Of a stretch of 23,957 nucleotides of DNA, positions 7,512 to 14,342 are shown piece after piece. Numbering within the stretch: position 1 is the stretch's first letter; each line of letters begins with the position of its first letter. The position numbers and the translations under genes are program-made. The notes beneath the pieces were generated by a model, which saw only the letters and a program-made list of their open reading frames with translations, searched no databases and was not told where the DNA came from. The stretch comes from CAYOEZ01 sp964402955 (GTDB taxonomy: Bacteria > Chloroflexota > DTOL01 > DAOUCN01), in the NCBI GenBank assembly GCA_964402955.1, contig CAYOEZ010000047.1, positions 1-23,957 on the forward strand. Reading direction: 5' to 3'.

Positions 7512-8474
7512 CTACGCTTTCCTCTCGACCACGAAGTCCGCCAGATTCAGCATGACTTGGCGGCAGGGAAGATCCGGCAGATCAGCAAGATTCTGCTTGG
7601 CTTGCTGTGAGAAACCCCGTGCAACCTCATAGGCATCCGCCACAGCATCTGATGTCCGGATCAGGTTGACAAGAGCAGTGATGGTGGTCTCACTGCTGTC
7701 CCCGCCAACGACCTGTCGCACAATCGGTTGATCGGCATGACGCTCCATGTAGGATATGGCAGGCAACGTAATCGTGCCCTGGCGCAGGTCGCTGCCAACC
7801 GGCTTGCCCAGCGTTTTCTCGCTGCCAACGAAATCCAGGATATCGTCGGCGATCTGAAAAGCCAGGCCCAGATTGCGCCCATACTCACGCAGCGCGGCCT
7901 GTTCGGAGGGAGAAGCGCCGCTCACGATCGCGCCAGACTCGCTGCACGTCGCGAAGAGCGAGGCAGTCTTGGCATAGATCTTGTGATAATACTCGTCGCG
8001 TGTCAGCGTCCAGCGCTTGCCATCGAGCATGCCACGCAACTCGCCGTCGCAAATGACGGCCACCGTGCGCGCAAACAGCTCGCCCAGGTCGAGATTGCGC
8101 GCCTGGGCGGCCAACTCAGCCGCCGCGCCAAAGAGGTAATCGCCGATCAAGACAACCGCGCCGCTCTTCAACGTCGTGTTGAGCGTCGGGTTGCCACGCC
8201 GCAGCAGCGAGTTGTCGATGAGATCGTCATGGACAAGGGTAGCCGTGTGCAGCGTCTCGACCGCAGCAGCGACGGCAACCAGCTTGGCTTGATCGTGGGC
8301 ATGGAATCCTGCCGCTAGCAGAACCAGCGCCGGACGTAGCCGCTTGCCGCCGCTCTGCAAGAGATGGCTCAGGATACCCGCCAGTGGGGGATAGTCGACG
8401 CGAGCGGTGGAGCGTAAGCGCTCCTCCACTAGCAAGAGTTCATCATGAACGAGTGAGAAGTCAAATGTTGCCAC
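7512..8474 (-). CDS. Long-chain polyprenyl diphosphate synthase
   Basis: Trans-prenyltransferase of the IspB/HepT/SdsA group, which condenses IPP onto an allylic diphosphate to make the side chain of menaquinone or ubiquinone, or another long polyprenyl chain. The first aspartate-rich motif is DDLID at residues 83-87 within LVHDDLIDNS. The second is DDILD at 210-214, after GLAFQIA. The upstream GGKRLRPAL (42-50) supplies the IPP-binding Lys/Arg. At 320 aa it is full length. The start is GTG at 8474; an in-frame TAG lies just upstream so no earlier start is possible, and the GGAGG is rather distant (13 nt). The 91 nt between it and tatD carry no further gene. Chain length cannot be predicted with confidence. 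Confidence 0.93.
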   Translation of the reverse strand: MATFDFSLVHDELLLVEERLRSTARVDYPPLAGILSHLLQSGGKRLRPALVLLAAGFHAHDQAKLVAVAAAVETLHTATLVHDDLIDNSLLRRGNPTLNTTLKSGAVVLIGDYLFGAAAELAAQARNLDLGELFARTVAVICDGELRGMLDGKRWTLTRDEYYHKIYAKTASLFATCSESGAIVSGASPSEQAALREYGRNLGLAFQIADDILDFVGSEKTLGKPVGSDLRQGTITLPAISYMERHADQPIVRQVVGGDSSETTITALVNLIRTSDAVADAYEVARGFSQQAKQNLADLPDLPCRQVMLNLADFVVERKA

Positions 8475-8565
8475 GAAGGTTGTCTATCCTCCACGAACAG
8501 GCAGCTTCCGATCAACAGACCGGGAACCCATGCGCAGCGTCTCTGCGACAGAGGATCCGCTCCTG

Positions 8566-9336
8566 CTATTCCACGTCAACGGGCAGCTTATAGAGTGTCA
8601 GGGCATTGCGCGTCGTCGCAAGCGCAACATCGGCCAGTGTCAGGCAGTGCTCACGAGCCAGCGCTTCGGCAACCAGGGTGACGTGCGCCGGTTCGTTGCG
8701 CTGGCCGCGCCAGGGAACGGGCGGCAGGTATGGACAATCGGTCTCGATCAACAGACGGTCCAGCGGCGCCTGACGCGCCACGCTGCGCGTCGTTTCAGCG
8801 TTCTTGTAGGTCAGCGGGCCGCCCAGCGAGATGTAAAGCCCCTCAGCCAGGACCGCCTCCGCCATCGCCATACCAGACGAAAAGGCGTGCATGACGCCGC
8901 TTACACCGCGCACGCTGCGCCAGACACGCAGCACATCCTCGTCTGCGTCACGGTTGTGCACGATGACGGGCAGATCAACCTCGGCAGCCAGCGCCAGATG
9001 AGCAGCGAAGGCGTCGAATTGCGCCTGCCGCGGCGACAGGTTGCGATAGAAGTCAAGACCGGTTTCGCCCACCGCCACCACTTTGGGATGCAGGCACAGG
9101 CGTCGCAGCTCGTCGATCACCGCCGGCGTCAGACTCTCGCTTTCGTGCGGGTGAACGCCGACGGCAGCATACACGCCCGCGTGCGTGGCAGCCAGCGCCA
9201 CGGCAGCACGGCTGCTCACAATATCGATGCCGACCGTAATGATGACGACGCCGGCCTCGGCAGCCCGTGCCAGCACATCTGCACGATCCTCGTCGAAAGC
9301 CGCATCCTGCACGTGAGCGTGCGTATCGATGAGCAT
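8566..9336 (-). CDS. tatD: TatD family metal-dependent hydrolase / DNase
   Basis: A TIM-barrel amidohydrolase-superfamily enzyme; TatD proteins are 3'-5' DNases/RNases linked to DNA repair, and close relatives remove D-amino acids from tRNA. Conserved metal and catalytic motifs are in order: IDTHAHV (residues 3-9), GETGLDFYRN, the HNRDADEDV segment, MHAFSSG, and IETDCPYLPPVPWRGQRNEP near the C-terminus. Length (256 aa) is standard. It begins six bases after the metG stop, so the two are almost certainly co-transcribed, an arrangement common in many bacteria. No strong ribosome binding site is seen, which suggests coupling to metG. Confidence 0.93.
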   Translation of the reverse strand: MLIDTHAHVQDAAFDEDRADVLARAAEAGVVIITVGIDIVSSRAAVALAATHAGVYAAVGVHPHESESLTPAVIDELRRLCLHPKVVAVGETGLDFYRNLSPRQAQFDAFAAHLALAAEVDLPVIVHNRDADEDVLRVWRSVRGVSGVMHAFSSGMAMAEAVLAEGLYISLGGPLTYKNAETTRSVARQAPLDRLLIETDCPYLPPVPWRGQRNEPAHVTLVAEALAREHCLTLADVALATTRNALTLYKLPVDVE

Positions 9337-9342
9337 AGTTGT

Positions 9343-11091
9343 CTACGGTTGCGTCATACGTGCAATCTCTTCGTCGACGATCGTCGGCTCGAGCTTCTTG
9401 AACAGCGGCTCCGGTTTGCGCAGCGCTTGTCCGGGCGCCAACCTGCTGGGTTCCCACTTGCCCACCCACGACGCCGGGTCGCAGGTCAGCACACGGTGCA
9501 CCTTGCCGCCCGCTTCCTCGATGTCACGGAATTCCAGCGGCCCGGCAATGTAGCCGTCGTAGCCGAGGTTCTCGTGCAATTTCTGCGAAGAATGCGGCAG
9601 GAAGGGACAGAACAGTATCTTCAGATTGTCGATGACGCGCAGCGCCACATAGAGCGCACGACCGGCGGCAGCCTTGTCCGTCTTGATCGTCTGCCAGGGC
9701 GCTGTCTGATCGAGGTACTGGTTGGCCGACTGGGCGAGGCTCATCACTTCGGTAATAGCCGCGCGGAAGTGGGCGCCCTCAAGCTGCGCCCCCACAGTCG
9801 CAAAGGCAGCCTCTGCCTGGGCCAGCATGGCGCGGTCGATGTCGTGCAGTTCGCCCGGCTCGGGCACCTGGCCAAAGTTCTTGTGCGTGAACGTCATCAC
9901 GCGGTGCGCCAGATTGCCCCACGTCGCCACCAACTCATCATTGTTGCGGCGCAAGAATTCGGCCCAACTGAAGTCGGTATCTGCCGTCTCAGGCCCGTTG
10001 ATCATCAAATAATAGCGCAGTGGGTCAGCCTCGTAACGCGAGAAGTAATCGGGCAACCACACGGCGATGCCACGGCTCGTGGAGAACCGCTTACCCTCCA
10101 TGGTCAGGTACTCACTGGCCACAACGTCATAGGGCAGGTTCAGGTCACCATAGCCCATGAGCATAGCCGGCCAGATGATCGTATGGAAAACGATGTTGTC
10201 CTTGCCCATGAAGTAATAGTGCTTGACATCCGCATCCTGCCACCATTCCTTCCACGCCTCAGGCGTGCCCTGGTTGGCGGCCCACTCTCTCGCTGCCGAG
10301 AGATAACCAATGACGGCGTCAAACCAGACATAAATGCGTTTGCCTTCCATGTCGGCTGGTTGATTGGGGATGGGGATGCCCCATTCTATGTCGCGGGTGA
10401 TGGCACGCGGCTGCAAGCCTTCCTTTAGCAACCCCAGCGTGAAGTTGCGCACATTCAAGCGCCAGTGCGTCTGCTGCTCGGCCCAGGCGCGCAGCCGCTC
10501 GGAGAATGCCGGCAGATCAAGGAAGAAATGTGTGGTGTCTTTGAAGGTGAGCTTCGTGCCGGTGATCTTGCTGTGCGGCTCGATCAAATCGGCCGGATCA
10601 AGCTGGCGGCCGCAATTGTCGCATTGGTCGCCGCGTGCGTCCTTGTAGCCACAGAACGGGCAGGTACCCTCGACGTAGCGGTCAGGCAGGAAACGCTTGT
10701 CGTCCTCCGAATACGTTCCCTTCATCGTCTGCGTGGAGATGAACCCGTTCGTGCGCAAGCGAGAGAACATATCCTGGGTGACGGCGTAGTGGTTTTCTGT
10801 CGTTGTGCGTGTGAAAAGATTGTAGCTGCAGCCCAGCGTGGCCAGGTTGTCGGCGATGCTACGATTGTAGTAGTCTACAACTTCCTGAGGCGTCTTGCCT
10901 TCCTTGTCCGCGCGCACGGTGATAGGCGTGCCATGTTCATCGGTTCCCGACACCATGAGCACATCATTACCTTTGAGCCGGTGGTAACGCGCAAAAACGT
11001 CGCTCGGAACGCCGAATCCCGCCACGTGACCCAGGTGGCGCGGACCTGAAGCATAGGGCCAGGCAACTGCAACAAAGACGCGTCTTCCCAC
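9343..11091 (-). CDS. metG: Methionyl-tRNA synthetase
   Basis: Class I aminoacyl-tRNA synthetase that charges tRNA-Met. The start is taken as GTG at 11091, giving MGRRVFVAVAWPYASG, which puts the family's N-terminal strand at the right place. An in-frame GTG at 11100 and ATG at 11160 add sequence that does not look like the family. The HIGH signature is HLGH at 19-22 and the KMSKS equivalent is KRFSTS near residue 335. A four-cysteine zinc knuckle (CPFCGYKDARGDQCDNCG) lies around residues 144-161. The 582-aa length matches enzymes without the C-terminal EMAP-type dimerisation domain. An extended -10 promoter lies about 135 nt upstream; no T-box element is evident in that leader. Confidence 0.95.
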   Translation of the reverse strand: MGRRVFVAVAWPYASGPRHLGHVAGFGVPSDVFARYHRLKGNDVLMVSGTDEHGTPITVRADKEGKTPQEVVDYYNRSIADNLATLGCSYNLFTRTTTENHYAVTQDMFSRLRTNGFISTQTMKGTYSEDDKRFLPDRYVEGTCPFCGYKDARGDQCDNCGRQLDPADLIEPHSKITGTKLTFKDTTHFFLDLPAFSERLRAWAEQQTHWRLNVRNFTLGLLKEGLQPRAITRDIEWGIPIPNQPADMEGKRIYVWFDAVIGYLSAAREWAANQGTPEAWKEWWQDADVKHYYFMGKDNIVFHTIIWPAMLMGYGDLNLPYDVVASEYLTMEGKRFSTSRGIAVWLPDYFSRYEADPLRYYLMINGPETADTDFSWAEFLRRNNDELVATWGNLAHRVMTFTHKNFGQVPEPGELHDIDRAMLAQAEAAFATVGAQLEGAHFRAAITEVMSLAQSANQYLDQTAPWQTIKTDKAAAGRALYVALRVIDNLKILFCPFLPHSSQKLHENLGYDGYIAGPLEFRDIEEAGGKVHRVLTCDPASWVGKWEPSRLAPGQALRKPEPLFKKLEPTIVDEEIARMTQP

Positions 11092-11224
11092 GACAACCAC
11101 CGTCCTTCGAACATGTACCACTGCGGGGGTTGGAATCAGCAAGGGCACGCAGCCGGTCATGCGCGCCCACTCGGTCTCAACCGTGCGCTGTCCCCCCCGC
11201 TTTGCATGCGCAATGAGCGCGCAT

Positions 11225-11233
11225 ATTCTATCA
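11225..11233 (-). promoter_or_regulatory. Extended -10 promoter upstream of metG
   Basis: On the minus strand the string TGATAGAAT has the extended -10 form TGnTANAAT (TAGAAT at 11230-11225). The -35 region is weak (TTCCTT at a 17-nt spacing). Transcription would start near 11218, about 127 nt before the chosen metG start. The rest of the 335-nt gap between metG and the PfkB gene holds the long palindromic repeat listed separately and nothing else that I can recognise. Confidence 0.45.
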
Positions 11234-11307
11234 CAAACCGTTGCGAAAAGGAAGAGACAGTTGCGAGCTTGCGAGCCAGCCAGGTCCTGTACAGAGTCGC
11301 CCGTCTG

Positions 11308-11386
11308 TGCGTAGGGGCAGGTCTGAGACCTGCCCGCTTGCCCCGTGTGGTCGTGGCAAGGCAGGTCTCAGACCTGCCCCTACGCA
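11308..11386. repeat. Long palindromic interspersed repeat
   Basis: An inverted repeat with 27-bp arms at 11308-11334 and 11360-11386 that match almost perfectly. Each arm is itself a palindrome around GCAGGTCT-n-AGACCTGC. A further short inverted pair, CTTGCC/GGCAAG, extends the stem toward the loop. Placed between the PfkB gene stop and the metG promoter, it could end or stabilise transcripts, but no U-tract follows. The design is that of REP/MITE-like elements; the sequence GTAGGGGCAGGTCT is of a type found repeatedly in Chloroflexota genomes as far as I recall. Confidence 0.8.
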
Positions 11387-11426
11387 TCGTTGCGCCTGTC
11401 AAGCGACTTTGCGCAGGGCTGAAGAA

Positions 11427-12560
11427 CTAGCGGTCATCAGGGCCGCGCCAGAGGCTTGCGCCCTCGTCTCGACGCCACCCCGGCAGCGCAGGCGTCAGAT
11501 CCAGCCGTTTCCAGCCGGCAGCGAGCCGGGCCAGCGTTGCATCCCACGAGCGAACGCCGCTCGTGGCGTCAGCCTTCTCACAACAGCAGGCGCCGGCGGC
11601 GCAGGCCATTGTGAGCGCCAACTCAGGGCTCTCATTGCGCAGCAGGGCAGCCAGGAACCCGGCCACGGCTGCGTCGCCCGCGCCGTTCGCCGTCACGACT
11701 ACGGTGGGGGCCAGCGCGGCCGCCCACAACTCGCGCTTCGCCCACGTCGCCGCGGCGCGAGGAGCGCCACGACCGCTCACAGCACGCGCTCCACACCTCA
11801 AGTAGATGCCGCGCGTGCCGGCTTTGATCATGACCACCGCTGCCCCCAGAGCCAGCGCTCGTTCCGCCAGTCTCGGCAGCGCGGCGTCAACCGTTTGCTC
11901 ACGCTCGGCCGGAGCACGATCCCACAGGGCGCGCATCTCTCCAACGCTTGGCCCAAAGACGTCCACCAGAGGCAGGACAGCACTAAGTATCTCGTTCCAG
12001 TCTTCCCGCGCGGCGTCGCCATCGGGATCAATCACGCTCATGTCGAGCGAGGTGGTTAGCCCTGCCCGTTTGCAGCGGCCTAACAGGTCAACCAGGCCTT
12101 TGCCGCCGTTACTGAAGAACCTGCGCATCAGAGGCGGATAGCCAAAGTGCAGCAGAGCAGAATCATCGAGCATCTGCTGTGGGACATCGTCGGGCCCAAA
12201 GGCGTCGTTTGCCCCCGCGCAATGAATGAAGGAGCGGTCCTTGCCGAGCGGCGACAGCACCAGGGTGTATGAGGTGGCGTCATCCGCTGAGACAATGATG
12301 TTCTGGCTGCTGCCCGCCGTATGGCGTTCCACAATGTCTCGCACGGCGCTGCCGAAGAAATCATCGCCCACTTTACCCCGCAACTGGGCAGCGATGCCCA
12401 TGCGCAGCAAGCTCAACCCTGTGTTTGATACGGCTCCGCCGGTCGAGAACGTCGCCGGGCCCACCAGGCCCAGCTGCCCGGGCTCGGGCATACGGTCAGA
12501 GAGGAATTGTGGCGTGATGTCGAGACAGAGATGCCCGGCGACAATCGCTCGCACGGTCAT
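11427..12560 (-). CDS. PfkB family carbohydrate kinase
   Basis: Ribokinase-fold sugar or nucleoside kinase that phosphorylates a hydroxyl with ATP. The N-terminal PfkB feature is visible as FSTGGAVSNTGLSLLRMG, and the catalytic signature as TANGAGDAAVAGF near residue 290, with the aspartate base of GAGD. The ATG at 12560 is chosen because GGAGG lies five bases upstream; four extra codons to 12572 are unsupported. The product is 377 aa, somewhat longer than ribokinase, with a 20-40 aa tail after the conserved domain. It lies 32 nt downstream of the URO-D-like gene and belongs to the cassette with the L-rhamnose mutarotase. The substrate is unknown; a deoxysugar or its ketose is the reasonable guess from context. 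Confidence 0.88.
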   Translation of the reverse strand: MTVRAIVAGHLCLDITPQFLSDRMPEPGQLGLVGPATFSTGGAVSNTGLSLLRMGIAAQLRGKVGDDFFGSAVRDIVERHTAGSSQNIIVSADDATSYTLVLSPLGKDRSFIHCAGANDAFGPDDVPQQMLDDSALLHFGYPPLMRRFFSNGGKGLVDLLGRCKRAGLTTSLDMSVIDPDGDAAREDWNEILSAVLPLVDVFGPSVGEMRALWDRAPAEREQTVDAALPRLAERALALGAAVVMIKAGTRGIYLRCGARAVSGRGAPRAAATWAKRELWAAALAPTVVVTANGAGDAAVAGFLAALLRNESPELALTMACAAGACCCEKADATSGVRSWDATLARLAAGWKRLDLTPALPGWRRDEGASLWRGPDDR

Positions 12561-12592
12561 GCGTACCTCCACGTTGCACTGTCCTTTTCCGC

Positions 12593-13762
12593 TCAGTGCA
12601 GATCAGGAATATCGTACTGACCCAGCTTGAGTGGGTACGTCCCATGCTCACGGATCAGCTTCACCACATAGTCATAGCGCTCGCCAGAGACGTTGCTGGG
12701 CACGGAATGGTCGGAGCCCATGATGTAGCCGCCGCCCTTGGCCGCATTCATCTTGGTCAGCACCATTGTCTTGAGATCATCCATACTGTCGTTGGCCCAC
12801 ACCAGCACATCCAGATTGCCGCTGAAGCCCATGCGGTGCCCGTATTTCCGGCGCAAGTCGACAACATCCAGCCCTGCTTTTGCTTCGAGCGGATTGTAGG
12901 CGTCGATGCCGCACTCGATAAAGTCCTCATAGATGCGTGTGGCATTGCCGCAGCCATGATAAACGACGGGCAGACCTGCTGTATGGCATACATCGACCAG
13001 CGCCTTCACGCCCGGCTTGAAAACCTTACGCCAGTAGGCTGGTGAGAAGAACATGTCTCGCCGATAGGCGACGTCGCCCCAGATGACCATGCCCGACAGC
13101 AGCCCGCTGGCTGCTTTGATCTGCGCCCTGGCAATCTCGATGCTGAAGGCAAAGATGCGTTCAACAAAACGTTGCAGTTCATCGGGATAGAGGGCAATCC
13201 AGAGCAACGCGTTCTCAGAGCCGATAATGCGCCACAGCATCTCATACCCCTCGCAGACGCTGCCATAGACCGGGATATCCGCGTAGCGCGACCGCACCGT
13301 CTCGATCCACGCCGCTGAGTTGCGCTCGAAGCCGTCGCCCACCCCGGCCAACTGGTTGTCGCCGGCGGAGAAGTAGCGGCGATCATCCCATGGGTCATCA
13401 AAGGCAAACGCCTCCATCTTCTCAACCGTATCGGTCTCAAAGGCGAGAAAATCGGGCATGGGCCGGTCCAGCTTCTTCTGGATCACCGCCTCGAAGCCGG
13501 TGCGCACGACGATGTCCTCGTCGCTCTGCCGCACCACCTCAAACTGCTTGACGTGGGGATCCATGTTGGGCACGGTCACGATCCAGTCCAGGTCGTAATA
13601 CTTGTAGATGTCGGTATCGGCCGGCAGGCCAAGCTCTGTCCGCCAACGTTGCAGGAAGCTGCCCCAGAAGAAGTCGGTGTACGGCACACAATCGCCTTCC
13701 TGATGGTGAAGCGCCTTGTTGACCCGCTCCACTTTGGCCAGGCATGCTGCTGTTCTTTCCAT
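12593..13762 (-). CDS. URO-D domain (uroporphyrinogen decarboxylase-like) protein
   Basis: A TIM-barrel protein of the URO-D superfamily (PF01208). Conserved-looking parts are the N-terminal HHQEGDCVPYTDFFWG, the central GDVAYRRDMFFSPAYWRKVFKPG, and the C-terminal HTAGLPVVYHGCGN followed by GIDAYNPLEAKAGLDVVDL and SGNLDVLVW. This is the pattern of the divergent, non-heme URO-D-like clade often found beside sugar catabolism genes, rather than of true HemE: no other heme gene is nearby and the HemE N-terminal signature is absent. Relatives in the wider superfamily include corrinoid-dependent methyltransferases. Start ATG at 13762 with AGGAG eleven bases upstream; 389 aa. The biochemical role of this clade is not established, so function is left open. 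Confidence 0.85.
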   Translation of the reverse strand: MERTAACLAKVERVNKALHHQEGDCVPYTDFFWGSFLQRWRTELGLPADTDIYKYYDLDWIVTVPNMDPHVKQFEVVRQSDEDIVVRTGFEAVIQKKLDRPMPDFLAFETDTVEKMEAFAFDDPWDDRRYFSAGDNQLAGVGDGFERNSAAWIETVRSRYADIPVYGSVCEGYEMLWRIIGSENALLWIALYPDELQRFVERIFAFSIEIARAQIKAASGLLSGMVIWGDVAYRRDMFFSPAYWRKVFKPGVKALVDVCHTAGLPVVYHGCGNATRIYEDFIECGIDAYNPLEAKAGLDVVDLRRKYGHRMGFSGNLDVLVWANDSMDDLKTMVLTKMNAAKGGGYIMGSDHSVPSNVSGERYDYVVKLIREHGTYPLKLGQYDIPDLH

Positions 13763-13845
13763 TGCTTCGTTTGCTCCTGCGGCCGGTGCTTGCCTGTCCT
13801 GTGCCAGACAGGCACAGGGAAACCCCGGTCTGATAGTCCACGGCG

Positions 13846-13946
13846 CTGAAGCCGCCGTGCTACATGAACAAAGTCCACTCTAGGGCCATTCTGTCGACAC
13901 GATTCAGCCCGGAGGGCTTCGTTTTTGTAGCGCACGGCTTCAGCCT
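13846..13946. repeat. Inverted repeat with terminator-like hairpin inside
   Basis: In the 199-nt gap between the rhaM and URO-D-like genes, CTGAAGCCGCCGTGCTAC (13846-13863) is the near-perfect reverse complement of GTAGCGCACGGCTTCAG (13927-13943). Between them AGCCC-GGA-GGGCT followed by a run of five T (13906-13926) would act as an intrinsic terminator on the plus strand, where there is no gene to terminate. The unit therefore looks like an interspersed repeat. A small CTGTGCC/GGCACAG hairpin precedes it at about 13799-13817. Confidence 0.6.
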
Positions 13947-13961
13947 GGCGTCAGGCAGTTG

Positions 13962-14285
13962 CTAGTCGAGATGGAAGACCTCTTCCATGCTGGCCCACCA
14001 TGCGCCTTCGCCACGCGTGGCGAGAGGGTCCTGCATGGGCTTCATGATTGCCCACCACGCCTGGGTGGTGGGATCCTCGGCCATCTTCGCCATGTCGGCA
14101 TCGTAGTCATCGCCCACGTATTCGAAATAGCTGAAAAGAAACCCATCCTTCAGGTAGATAGAATAGTTGCGAATGTTGCAGGCGCTGATTGTCTTGAGCA
14201 CACCGGGCCACACCCCGGTGTGGTATGCCTTGTACTCTGCAAGCTGGTCGGGTTTGACACGAATCACTGAACCATAGCGCTTCAT
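13962..14285 (-). CDS. rhaM: L-rhamnose mutarotase
   Basis: Small enzyme interconverting alpha and beta anomers of L-rhamnose, so that uptake or isomerase steps are not rate-limited. The 107-aa length fits the family (104 aa in E. coli YiiL/RhaM). Residues Tyr18 and His22, the proposed catalytic pair in the E. coli enzyme, are present in EYKAYHTGVWPGVL, and WW/aromatic residues continue in YSIYLKDGFLFSYFEYVG and TQAWWAIMKPMQDPL. ATG at 14285 follows AGGAG seven bases upstream. It is 47 nt downstream of priA and heads the cassette with the URO-D-like protein and PfkB kinase. No rhamnose isomerase or kinase of the classic pathway is in the window, so the true substrate could be another 6-deoxysugar. 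Confidence 0.92.
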   Translation of the reverse strand: MKRYGSVIRVKPDQLAEYKAYHTGVWPGVLKTISACNIRNYSIYLKDGFLFSYFEYVGDDYDADMAKMAEDPTTQAWWAIMKPMQDPLATRGEGAWWASMEEVFHLD

Positions 14286-14310
14286 CGTCCATCTCCTCTA
14301 TCAAAGCAAA

Positions 14311-14342
14311 CTGATGTTAAAGTAGCCTGATGTCAAAGTAGG
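14311..14342 (-). repeat. 16-bp tandem duplication at the 3' end of priA
   Basis: CTGATGTTAAAGTAGC (14311-14326) is followed directly by CTGATGTCAAAGTAGG (14327-14342), two mismatches in sixteen. The second copy covers the priA stop codon and last codons; the first lies in the gap before rhaM. It looks like a recent local duplication with no obvious role. Confidence 0.7.

Noticed and set aside
8530..10428. A 632-codon open frame on the plus strand
   Set aside because: It lies antisense to tatD and metG, both certain by motif; the product is His/Arg/Gln-rich with no family features, the usual mirror frame of GC-rich genes.
11092..11220. T-box leader for metG
   Set aside because: No AGGGTGGNACCGCG-like element and no specifier-loop layout; the leader is only about 127 nt.
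11308..11386. Insertion sequence ends
   Set aside because: No transposase frame lies between or beside the arms; the whole unit is 79 bp.
12593..13762. True HemE uroporphyrinogen decarboxylase
   Set aside because: The N-terminal HemE signature is absent, no heme genes are near, and the context is sugar metabolism.
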